This document shows, in pieces, positions 55,477 through 62,848 of a stretch of DNA of 64,000 bases. The position numbers were made by a program, and so were the translations under genes. The notes under the pieces were generated by a model. The model was not told where the DNA came from and made no database searches. It saw only the letters and a list, made by a program, of their open reading frames with translations. The DNA comes from Caballeronia arationis (GTDB lineage Bacteria; Pseudomonadota; Gammaproteobacteria; Burkholderiales; Burkholderiaceae): the NCBI RefSeq assembly GCF_001544975.2, contig NZ_FCOG02000024.1, positions 47,197 to 111,196 of the forward strand, written 5' to 3'. The first letter of the stretch is position 1. The number at the start of each line of letters is the position of its first letter.

Positions 55477-56196
55477 TCAAGCGCCAGCGCATCCCCCCCC
55501 GACCGAGAGCCATTCCCTGCTAACGCGCTCATCGGCAGCGAGCGCATCGAACGTGCCGTCGAAGACGATCCGTCCGTGGCCCATCACCGCGACGCGATCG
55601 CCGAGCGCGCGGGCGATGGTCATGCGCTGCTCGATCAGCAGCATCGCGACGCCGCGTTGCTTGAGCGTCGAGAGACAATCGGCGAGCTGTCGCACCACTT
55701 GCGGCGCGAGGCCTTCGGCGGGCTCGTCGACGATCACGAGCTCAGGGTCGCCGACAAGCGTTCTCGCGAGCGCCAGCATCTGCTGCTCGCCGCCTGACAG
55801 CACGCCCGCCCTCACCGACATTCTCTCCCGCAGCTCAGGAAAAATTCGATACGCATCGTCGATGGTGAAGCGCCATGCCTGCTCGTTCATCCCGAGCACG
55901 AGATTCTCGCGCACGGTCAGCGCGGGAAAGATGTCGCGCTGTTCGGGCACGTAGCCGATCCCGCGCCGCGCGACGCGAAACGGCCGCAGCCCCGCGAGCG
56001 ACGCGCCCCGAAAGCTCACGCCGCCCTTCGTTTGCACGAGTCCCATGATCGCCTTCGCGAGCGTCGAGCGGCCCGAGCCATTGCGTCCGCTCAACGCGAG
56101 CACTTCGCCCTCGCGTATCGACAGATCGACGCCGTGCAGCACGTGGCTCGCGCCGTACCACGCATGCAATCCGACGACATTGAGCAGCGCGCTCAT
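55477..56196 (-). CDS. livF: branched-chain-type ABC transporter ATP-binding protein LivF, with altered Walker A
   Basis: Second ATPase of a HAAT-class importer, 239 residues. Signature LSGGEQQ and Walker B LVIVDEPAEGL are normal. Walker A reads GRNGSGRST: the invariant lysine is Arg43 (codon 56068-56070). As in other LivF proteins there is no switch histidine (LLIEQR). Such a Lys to Arg change usually cripples ATP hydrolysis at that site. The start at 56196 is favoured because it overlaps the livG stop by ATGA and has GAGG seven bases upstream; 56202 is an alternative. A run of eight C (G on the coding strand, 55493-55500) lies in the last codons. Confidence 0.88.
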   Translation of the reverse strand: MSALLNVVGLHAWYGASHVLHGVDLSIREGEVLALSGRNGSGRSTLAKAIMGLVQTKGGVSFRGASLAGLRPFRVARRGIGYVPEQRDIFPALTVRENLVLGMNEQAWRFTIDDAYRIFPELRERMSVRAGVLSGGEQQMLALARTLVGDPELVIVDEPAEGLAPQVVRQLADCLSTLKQRGVAMLLIEQRMTIARALGDRVAVMGHGRIVFDGTFDALAADERVSREWLSVGGGCAGA

Positions 56197-56942
56197 CGCC
56201 ATGCCTCATCGTCGCCGAGATAGGCTTCTCGCACCGCCTCGTTCACGCGAATCTCAGCGGGTGTGCCGGTCGCGATCACCTCGCCGCGCACAAGCACCGA
56301 GATACGATCCGCGAGCGCGAACACGGCCTGCATGTCGTGCTCGACGATCAGCAAGGTCCGGCCTTTGGTCGTCGAGCGGATCAGATCGAGGGCACGCGCG
56401 CTTTCCGCGCGATTCATGCCGGCGGTCGGCTCGTCGAGCAAGAGGATCGGCGCGTCGGTGGCAAGCGCGATGCCGAGGTCGAGCGCGCGCTGCCCGGCGT
56501 AGCCCAGCGACGCCGCTCGTTCATCGCGCCGCTTCGCGAGGCCGACCGATTCGAGAATCTCTTCGGCCTTGCGGTCGATTGCGCGCGAACGGAACCAGCG
56601 ATCGACCACCCGCGCCGCGGGCGCGCCAAGCAATGCGCAACGCACGTTGTCGAAGACGGAGAGGCCGCCGAACACGCTCGTCGTCTGGAAGCTGCGCGCA
56701 AGCCCGCGCCGCGCGACGCGATGGGCCGGCATGCCCGACACGTCGACGCCGCCCACGACGACACGTCCGCCGCTCGCGCGCGTGCGGCCCGATACGAGAT
56801 CGAAGAGCGTCGACTTGCCCGCGCCGTTCGGACCGATCAGCGCATGACGCTCGCCGCGCACGATCGCGAGATCGACGCCGCGCAGGATCTCGGTGGCACC
56901 GAAGCGTTTCGTGACGCGATGCAGTTCGAGCGCGGCGGTCAT
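56193..56942 (-). CDS. livG: branched-chain-type ABC transporter ATP-binding protein LivG, with altered signature
   Basis: First ATPase of the importer, 249 residues. Walker A GPNGAGKST (37-45) and Walker B LLLDEPTAGM and the switch histidine (VEHDM) are normal. The LivG-type signature, usually L(S/A)YGxQRRLEIA, here reads LGYAGQRALDLG (residues 146-157), losing the conserved second glycine. Since the signature of one subunit faces the Walker A of its partner, the altered motif faces the altered Walker A of LivF. The start at 56942 overlaps the livM stop by four bases. Confidence 0.9.
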   Translation of the reverse strand: MTAALELHRVTKRFGATEILRGVDLAIVRGERHALIGPNGAGKSTLFDLVSGRTRASGGRVVVGGVDVSGMPAHRVARRGLARSFQTTSVFGGLSVFDNVRCALLGAPAARVVDRWFRSRAIDRKAEEILESVGLAKRRDERAASLGYAGQRALDLGIALATDAPILLLDEPTAGMNRAESARALDLIRSTTKGRTLLIVEHDMQAVFALADRISVLVRGEVIATGTPAEIRVNEAVREAYLGDDEAWR

Positions 56943-58069
56943 CGCTTCGCCCCGCGCGTGAGGAGCGCGGCCAGCACAGCGCAGCCGAAGGCCGCGAGCC
57001 ACGGCATCAGCGTTCGTCCGTCGAGTGTGATGCTGCCTAAGCGCGTCACGCCGTCGCCGTTGCCATCGAACTGCATCGCGTAGGCGGTTTCGCTCGCGAT
57101 GACGACCGCAAGTCCCCATGCCGCAGCGGCCAGTGCGAGGCGTGGCGTGCGGCGTGTGGCCGAGAGTCCGCACAGGCCATCGGGCGCCGCCACCACGATC
57201 CACACGAAGACGAGACCGAGGTACATGAGCCACGCGGGCGACACGCTCGCCACCGCCACACTGAAGAACGTCAGCAACGCGGCGCCCGCGACCGGTCCGA
57301 AAAAGGACGACGTCCCGCCGATCACCGTCGCGATCAGCACGCTGCCCGACCGCGCGAGCCCGACGCCTTCGGCCGAAGCCAGTTCCACGTTGATCAGCGA
57401 CATCGCGCCCGCGATGCCCGCGAAGAACGCTGACACGACCGACATCGTGAAGCGCACGCGCCGCGGGTCGAAGCCGATCGATGCCACGCGCGTGGCGTTG
57501 TCGCGCACGGCGTTGGCGAGGCGCACCGTCGGCGTGCGCGAGAACGCGTACATCGCGATGCACGCAATGACGCACCACACCGCGATCAGCGCATACGCCT
57601 CGCGCGCGGGACCGAAAGTCCATGTGAAGAACGGGGGGCCGCTCGCGCGATCCACGGACACGCCGCCCTCCCCGCCGAACCACCCCGGCACGAGCCACAC
57701 GCAGGCCGCAACGAGTTCACCGATGCCGAGCGTGATCATCGCGTAAGGGGTGCCGGAGCGGCGTGTCGAGACGAAGCCGAACAGCACGCCCGCACACGCG
57801 CCGGCCGCGCCGCCGATCAGCGGCACGAGCGGCAGCGCCACACCATATCGGTTGAAGGCATGCGCGGCGGCGAACGCGCCGAGGCCCGCGTAAGCCGCGT
57901 GGCCGAACGAAAGCAGCCCCGTCTCGCCGAGCAGCAGGTTGTACGAGAGCGCGAAGACGATCATCGTCGCGGTTTGGGCGAGATAGGCGAGCAGCCAGCT
58001 TTGCGGCGCGAAGGCAAGTGGCAGGAACAGCGCGACGATCAACGCAATCCACTTAAGCATCGTCGCCAC
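56939..58069 (-). CDS. livM: branched-chain-type ABC transporter permease LivM
   Basis: Membrane permease of the HAAT class, 376 residues with about ten hydrophobic helices. Recognisable parts are LLLGETGLLSFGHAAYAGLGAF and FGFVSTRRSGTPYAMITLGIGEL, the latter being the coupling region with the cytoplasmic ATPase, and STRRSGTPY typical for LivM. A C-terminal extension past the usual end (about residues 310-376) has two extra hydrophobic stretches. The gene overlaps livH by 17 bp and livG by 4 bp. Confidence 0.92.
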   Translation of the reverse strand: MATMLKWIALIVALFLPLAFAPQSWLLAYLAQTATMIVFALSYNLLLGETGLLSFGHAAYAGLGAFAAAHAFNRYGVALPLVPLIGGAAGACAGVLFGFVSTRRSGTPYAMITLGIGELVAACVWLVPGWFGGEGGVSVDRASGPPFFTWTFGPAREAYALIAVWCVIACIAMYAFSRTPTVRLANAVRDNATRVASIGFDPRRVRFTMSVVSAFFAGIAGAMSLINVELASAEGVGLARSGSVLIATVIGGTSSFFGPVAGAALLTFFSVAVASVSPAWLMYLGLVFVWIVVAAPDGLCGLSATRRTPRLALAAAAWGLAVVIASETAYAMQFDGNGDGVTRLGSITLDGRTLMPWLAAFGCAVLAALLTRGAKR

Positions 58070-59003
58070 CCTCGCCGAAGAGTCCGCGCGGCCGCACGCT
58101 CAGCATCGCGACGAGCAAGAGATACGGCAACACCGGTGCGATCTGCGCGATCGTCAGCGATGCCCACGCCGGCGGCACCGACGCCCCGAACATCGCCGCG
58201 ATGCTGCCGAGCGACGCGGACGTCGCGACGGCGAACGTCTGCACGCAGCCGATCAAGATCGATGCGACGAGCGCGCCGCCGAGCGACCCCAGCCCGCCGA
58301 TCACGACAACGACGAACACGATCGGCCCCATGGCATCGGCCATCGCGGGTTCGATCACGGCGAGCGGCGCGCCGATCACGCCCGCGAGCGCCGCGAGCGC
58401 GGTGCCGACGGCGAAGACCGTCGTGAAGACGCGCGGCACGTCGTGGCCGAGCGTCTCGACCATCGCCGGATGCGTGAGCGCGGCGCGCACGACGAGGCCT
58501 GTCTTCGAGACGCGCAGCACGGCGTACAGCACGGCGAGCATTGCGACCGAGAGCAGCATCATGAACGCACGATAACGCGGGAACGCGGCGCCGTAGAGCG
58601 TAAAGAGCGGGCCGTCGAGCGAAGAAGGAACCGGTGCGGCAAGCGGCGCGAGCCCCCAGACGAGCTTCACCGCTTCGGCGATCAGGTATGCCGCGCCGAA
58701 GGTCAGCAGCAGTTCCGCGAGCGCCCCGCGCGCATGCACGCGGCGCAGCAGGAACCGCTCGAAGAGCGCACCCAGCGCGCCGACGATCAGGGGCGCCGCG
58801 ACCAGAGCGAACCAGAATCCGCCGTGCGCGGCGAGCGCGTACCCGACGTAGGCGCCGAGCATGTAGAAGCTTGCGTGCGCGAAGTTGAGCACGCCGAGCA
58901 TGCTGAAGATGAGCGTGAGTCCCGCCGACAGCATGAAGAGCAGCAGACCCACGCTCACGCCATTGACGAGGCTCACTGCGAACCACGGAACGAACGACTG
59001 CAC
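58053..59003 (-). CDS. livH: branched-chain-type ABC transporter permease LivH
   Basis: Partner permease, 316 residues with eight or so membrane helices. The N-terminus NGVSVGLLLFMLSAGLTLIFSMLGVLNFAHASFYMLGAYVG (pattern: gate of LivH proteins) and the loop VVRAALTHPAMVETLGHDVPRVF, the coupling region, are clear; the usual motif is RA-x5-A. It lies two bases after the thioesterase stop codon. No substrate-binding protein gene is adjacent, which is unusual for this transporter class. Confidence 0.92.
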   Translation of the reverse strand: MQSFVPWFAVSLVNGVSVGLLLFMLSAGLTLIFSMLGVLNFAHASFYMLGAYVGYALAAHGGFWFALVAAPLIVGALGALFERFLLRRVHARGALAELLLTFGAAYLIAEAVKLVWGLAPLAAPVPSSLDGPLFTLYGAAFPRYRAFMMLLSVAMLAVLYAVLRVSKTGLVVRAALTHPAMVETLGHDVPRVFTTVFAVGTALAALAGVIGAPLAVIEPAMADAMGPIVFVVVVIGGLGSLGGALVASILIGCVQTFAVATSASLGSIAAMFGASVPPAWASLTIAQIAPVLPYLLLVAMLSVRPRGLFGEGGDDA

Positions 59004-59005
59004 GC

Positions 59006-59443
59006 CTAGCCGATGACGAGCGGCTTGAGCGCCGCGACGAACGCCTCGGGCAGCTTCACGGGCCGGCGCGTCTCGCGGTCCACGTAGACATGCACGAAAT
59101 GCCCTTGCGCCGCGGCTTGCTCACCGCCTTCGCTGAAGATCGCCACTTCATAGCGGACGCTCGTCGTGCCTAGCTTCGCCACGCGCAAGCCCGCATCGAT
59201 CCGCTCCGGAAACACGATCGACGCGAAGTAGTTGCACTGCGTCTCGACTACAAGGCCGATGGTCTCGCCATGTTCGAAGTCGAGCACACCGGAGCGCATC
59301 AGATACTCGTTCACCACGGTATCGAAGTAGCTGTAGTAGACGACGTTGTTCACGTGGCCGTAGACGTCGTTATCGGACCAGCGCGTCGGGATCGTCAGGA
59401 AGTGCGGATAGTCCGCGCGGGTCTTGGGGGACGGTTTGCTCAT
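59006..59443 (-). CDS. acyl-CoA thioesterase, 4-hydroxybenzoyl-CoA thioesterase (hot-dog) family
   Basis: Single-domain hot-dog protein, 145 residues. The catalytic loop RWSDNDVYGHVNNVVYYSYF has the conserved aspartate and the HVNN signature of the YbgC/4HBT group. It probably releases CoA from a small or aromatic acyl-CoA. It is tightly packed between the alcohol dehydrogenase gene (3 bp) and livH (2 bp), which points to a shared pathway around an imported compound. The acyl group is not evident from the sequence. Confidence 0.9.
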   Translation of the reverse strand: MSKPSPKTRADYPHFLTIPTRWSDNDVYGHVNNVVYYSYFDTVVNEYLMRSGVLDFEHGETIGLVVETQCNYFASIVFPERIDAGLRVAKLGTTSVRYEVAIFSEGGEQAAAQGHFVHVYVDRETRRPVKLPEAFVAALKPLVIG

Positions 59444-59446
59444 CGT

Positions 59447-60595
59447 TCAGAGCGACTCCTCGAGCATGCGCCGGTAGTCGTCCGCGCTGGCCTCGCGCGG
59501 ATTCGTCTTGTGGCAGTGATCCGCGAGTGCGCCCTTCACGACCTTGTCGAACATGCTCGAATCGACGCCCATCTGCGAAAGACGCGTCGGCAGTCCGAGC
59601 CGCGCGGTCATGTCGTGCAGCGCCTGTGCGAGGTCGGCGTCCGACGGCAGGTTCATTACGCGGCGCATGCGCGCGTAGCGGTTGTCGGCGACCACCGTCG
59701 GCGCCGATTCGTTGAAGCGCAGCACGGCGGGCAGCACGACCGCGTTCAGCGTGCCGTGATGCAGCGACGTGCGCCCGTCCACCGCGAGGCCGCCCAGCGG
59801 ATGCGAGAGCGAATGCACACAGCCGAGGCCTTTCTGGAACGCCATCGCGCCTTGCATCGATGCGCTCATCATCGCGAGGCGCGCGTCGCGGTCCTGGCCG
59901 TCCTTCGTCGCGCGCTCGATGTGCGCCCACGCGCGCTCCAGACCGTCGAGCGCGATGCCGTCGGCGGGCGGATTGAACGCAGGCGCGAGGAAGGTCTCGA
60001 TGCAGTGCGCGATCGCGTCCATGCCGGTCGCGGCGGTGAGTCCCGAAGGCAGGCCGAACGTGAGCGACGGATCGCAGATCGCCGATTTCGGCAGCAGATG
60101 CCACGAGTGAAAGCCGAGCTTGCGGCCATCGTTCAGGATGATGATCGCGCCGCGTGCCACTTCGCTACCGGTGCCCGAGGTCGTCGGAATGGCGATCAGC
60201 GGCGCGGCCTGTTCCGTGATCTTGCCGCTGCCGCCTTCGATGGTCGCGTATTCGGTGAGCGTGCCCGGATGCGTCGCCGCAATCGCGACGCCCTTCGCGA
60301 GATCGATCGACGAACCGCCGCCCACCGCGATCAGTCCGTCGCAATCTTCGCGGCGATACATCTCGGCGGCCTTGAGCACCATCGCCTCGGTCGGGTTCGA
60401 CGGCGTTTCGTCGAATACCGGCAGATCGCCAAGCTTCGCACTTTCGACCGCGCGCCCGGCGAGGCCTGCGGCGGCCACGCCCTTGTCGGTGATGACGAGC
60501 GGGCGCTTGACGCCAACGCGCGCGCATTCGCTGCCGAGCATGGCGAGCGCGTCGTAGCCGAGGTGAATGTGGGTCAGATAGAAGATGAAGGCCAT
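59447..60595 (-). CDS. iron-containing alcohol dehydrogenase
   Basis: NAD(P)-dependent alcohol or lactaldehyde-type dehydrogenase, 382 residues. It has the coenzyme motif VGGGSSIDLAKG and the iron-ligand set in MDAIAHCIE (Asp, His), CVHSLSHPLGG (His) and SLHHGTLNAV (His). The start at 60595 gives MAFIFYLTHIHLGY, the usual N-terminus; an in-frame upstream start would add 18 unlikely residues. It heads the operon with thioesterase and liv genes. Substrates in this family range from primary alcohols to 4-hydroxybutyrate and maleylacetate; not determined here. Confidence 0.9.
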   Translation of the reverse strand: MAFIFYLTHIHLGYDALAMLGSECARVGVKRPLVITDKGVAAAGLAGRAVESAKLGDLPVFDETPSNPTEAMVLKAAEMYRREDCDGLIAVGGGSSIDLAKGVAIAATHPGTLTEYATIEGGSGKITEQAAPLIAIPTTSGTGSEVARGAIIILNDGRKLGFHSWHLLPKSAICDPSLTFGLPSGLTAATGMDAIAHCIETFLAPAFNPPADGIALDGLERAWAHIERATKDGQDRDARLAMMSASMQGAMAFQKGLGCVHSLSHPLGGLAVDGRTSLHHGTLNAVVLPAVLRFNESAPTVVADNRYARMRRVMNLPSDADLAQALHDMTARLGLPTRLSQMGVDSSMFDKVVKGALADHCHKTNPREASADDYRRMLEESL

Positions 60596-60701
60596 GGCGT
60601 GTCCTGCTCGATGGAGTGGGCGTGCGGGCATGGTAGGAGCCGCGCGCACAAGGTGTCAATCGGCGCTGGCGCGGGGCCCCCGTCGAGCGGAGCTGGCTCC
60701 C

Positions 60702-61733
60702 TCAGGAAGCGCACAGCGCGCGGATCTCGTCGGTGAACTGCTCGACGGTCTCGCGCTTCGTGTCCCATGCGCACATCAGCCGGCAGCCGCCCGAGCCAAT
60801 GAACTGATAAAACTTCCACCCATTGTTGCGCAGCGCGAGCGCGACGCGCGGCGGCAGTTCGGCGAACACCGCGTTCGACTGCGGCTCGAACATCACCTTC
60901 ACGTCCGGAATGCTGGCGAGACGCTCCGCCATCAGCTTCGCCATCGCGTTCGCATGACGCGCGTTGCGCAGCCACACGTCGTTGTCGAGGAGGCCGAGCC
61001 ACGGCGCCGAAATGAAGCGCATCTTCGAGGCGAGCTGTCCCGCCTGCTTCAACCGGTACGCGAAGTCGGCGGCGAGCGCCTTGTCGAAGAACACCACCGC
61101 CTCGCCCACCGGCAGGCCGTTCTTGGTGCCGCCGAAGCACAGCACGTCGACGCCCGCGCGCCATGTGATCTCGGACGGATGCACGTCGAGAGCCGCCACA
61201 GCATTCGCGAAACGCGCGCCGTCCATGTGCACGGTCAGATGCCGGCGCTTGGCGATCGCCGCGATTGCGCGCACTTCCTCGACCGTGTAGACCGTGCCGA
61301 CTTCCGTCGACTGCGTGAGCGTGACGACCTTCGGCTTCGGATAGTGGATGTCGGCGCGGCGCGTGACGATCGCCTCGATCGCGTCCGGTGTGAGCTTTCC
61401 GTTCGCGCCCGTCGCGGTGAGGAGCTTCGAGCCGCCGGAGAAGAATTCGGGGCCGCCGCATTCGTCGGTTTCGACGTGCGCGAGTTCGTGGCAGATCACC
61501 GAGTGATACGACTGGCACAGCGACGCGAGCGCGAGCGAGTTGGCCGCCGTGCCGTTGAACACGAAGAAGACTTCGCAGTCGGTCTGGAACAGGTCGCGGA
61601 TGCGGTCGCAGACCTGGCTCGTCCAGGAGTCGTCGCCGTAGGACGGCTCGTGGCCGCTGTTGTTGGCGTCGATCAGCGCGGCGAGCGCTTCCGGACAAAT
61701 GCCGGCATAGTTGTCGGAGGCGAAATGTTGCAT
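60702..61733 (-). CDS. low-specificity L-threonine aldolase family protein
   Basis: PLP-dependent enzyme of fold type I, 343 residues, splitting beta-hydroxy amino acids such as threonine to glycine and an aldehyde. The PLP-binding lysine is in CFGGTKNGLPVGEAV, and MDGARFANAVAAL has the conserved Asp that holds the pyridine ring. The length and the ENVEF-type C-terminus agree with the family. The aldehyde product could be handled by the iron alcohol dehydrogenase 106 bp downstream on the same strand, though no overlap or terminator decides whether they share a transcript. Confidence 0.9.
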   Translation of the reverse strand: MQHFASDNYAGICPEALAALIDANNSGHEPSYGDDSWTSQVCDRIRDLFQTDCEVFFVFNGTAANSLALASLCQSYHSVICHELAHVETDECGGPEFFSGGSKLLTATGANGKLTPDAIEAIVTRRADIHYPKPKVVTLTQSTEVGTVYTVEEVRAIAAIAKRRHLTVHMDGARFANAVAALDVHPSEITWRAGVDVLCFGGTKNGLPVGEAVVFFDKALAADFAYRLKQAGQLASKMRFISAPWLGLLDNDVWLRNARHANAMAKLMAERLASIPDVKVMFEPQSNAVFAELPPRVALALRNNGWKFYQFIGSGGCRLMCAWDTKRETVEQFTDEIRALCAS

Positions 61734-61818
61734 GCAGTTTTTTCTTGTCGGCGTGGTGTATGCGCGCGGGCGCGCCGGGATCGGTGCCGGACATTCTATC
61801 CGCTACCAAATTCGTCCG

Positions 61819-61840
61819 CGCTCAGTCCGCGCTCAGTCCG
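61819..61840. repeat. 11-bp tandem duplication at the 3' end of the LysR gene
   Basis: CGCTCAGTCCG occurs twice back-to-back (61819-61829, 61830-61840), with a partial third unit to the left (GTCCG). The right copy contains the stop codon of the LysR gene; the left one lies just beyond it. Confidence 0.85.
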
Positions 61841-62750
61841 CGATGAGCGCCGCAGGCGCCTGTGCGCAAGCGTCGGACGGCGCCGCATCCGTCGTGAGCA
61901 TGTCGCGAAGCACGTTCAGCGCCGCCGAGAAGTGCCCGCGACGCCAGACGAGCAGCGTATCGATCGGGCCGATCGCCGGCAGCGCATGCACCGCGACGTC
62001 TTCGCTCGGCGTGCACGCGAGCACCGCGCGCGGCGCGATCGCGACGCCCGCGCCCGCGGCGACGCACGCGACGATCGCATGATAGGAGCCGAGTTCCAGC
62101 ACGCGCGCGATCCGCACGCCGTCGCGTTCGAACCAGCGCTCGGCATACGCGCGATACTCGCAGCCGCGCTCGAACGCGACGAGCGTCGACAGCGCGACGT
62201 CGCGCGCACTCCCGATCGGCCGATGCCCGCTCGGCGTCAGCAACACGAGTTCCTCGCGATAGACGGGCACGTAGTCGAAAGTATCGGCCGGCGTGCTCGC
62301 CGCATCGATCGACTTCGCGACGAGCGCCGCATCGACTTCGAAATTGCGCACGCTGTCGATCAGATCGCGCGTTACGCCCGTGACGAGTTCGAGCGTCACT
62401 TCCGGCCAGCGCCGGTGATATTCGGCGAGTGCGCGCGGCAGGCGGCTCGCGGCGGTACTTTCCATCGTGCCAAGCCGCAGCCGCCCGCGCGGACGGTTCT
62501 CCGCGACGGCGTGGCGCGCCTCGTCGGCGAGGGCGAGCAGGCGTTCGGCGTAAGGCAGCAGTGTTTCGCCCGCGGGCGTCAGGATGAGCCGGCGGCCATC
62601 GCGCGTGAAAAGCTCCGCGCCGAGCTGCTCTTCGAGCTGCCTGATGCGCGTCGTCACGTTCGACTGCACGCGATTGAGCTTCGTCGCGGCGCGCGTCACA
62701 CCGTTTTCCCGCACGACCGTCCGGAAGATATTCAGCGCCGCGAGATCCAT
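61833..62750 (-). CDS. LysR family transcriptional regulator
   Basis: A 305-residue regulator. The winged HTH domain (residues 1-60) reads NIFRTVVRENGVTRAATKLNRVQSNVTTRIRQLEEQLGAELF, typical of the family, followed by a long linker helix and a two-lobed ligand-binding domain (about 90-290). It is divergent from an MFS transporter gene with a 98-bp gap, the usual setting where a LysR protein controls its neighbour. An inverted repeat lies in that gap. The stop codon is within a short tandem duplication. Confidence 0.92.
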   Translation of the reverse strand: MDLAALNIFRTVVRENGVTRAATKLNRVQSNVTTRIRQLEEQLGAELFTRDGRRLILTPAGETLLPYAERLLALADEARHAVAENRPRGRLRLGTMESTAASRLPRALAEYHRRWPEVTLELVTGVTRDLIDSVRNFEVDAALVAKSIDAASTPADTFDYVPVYREELVLLTPSGHRPIGSARDVALSTLVAFERGCEYRAYAERWFERDGVRIARVLELGSYHAIVACVAAGAGVAIAPRAVLACTPSEDVAVHALPAIGPIDTLLVWRRGHFSAALNVLRDMLTTDAAPSDACAQAPAALIAD

Positions 62751-62764
62751 TTGAATCTCCCTTT

Positions 62765-62781
62765 GAGATGCATCGAATCTC
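62765..62781. promoter_or_regulatory. candidate LysR operator
   Basis: GAGAT - GCATCGA - ATCTC, an inverted repeat with 5-bp arms in the 98-bp divergent gap. LysR sites are often imperfect palindromes of T-N11-A type spaced like this. It lies closer to the regulator gene, suiting autoregulation and activation of the divergent MFS gene. Confidence 0.45.
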
Positions 62782-62848
62782 GATTATTCATTTTTCAGGA
62801 TGGATCGGTCAAGGTAGGATCTTTCGCATCGTCTTCTGTTGAATCAAC

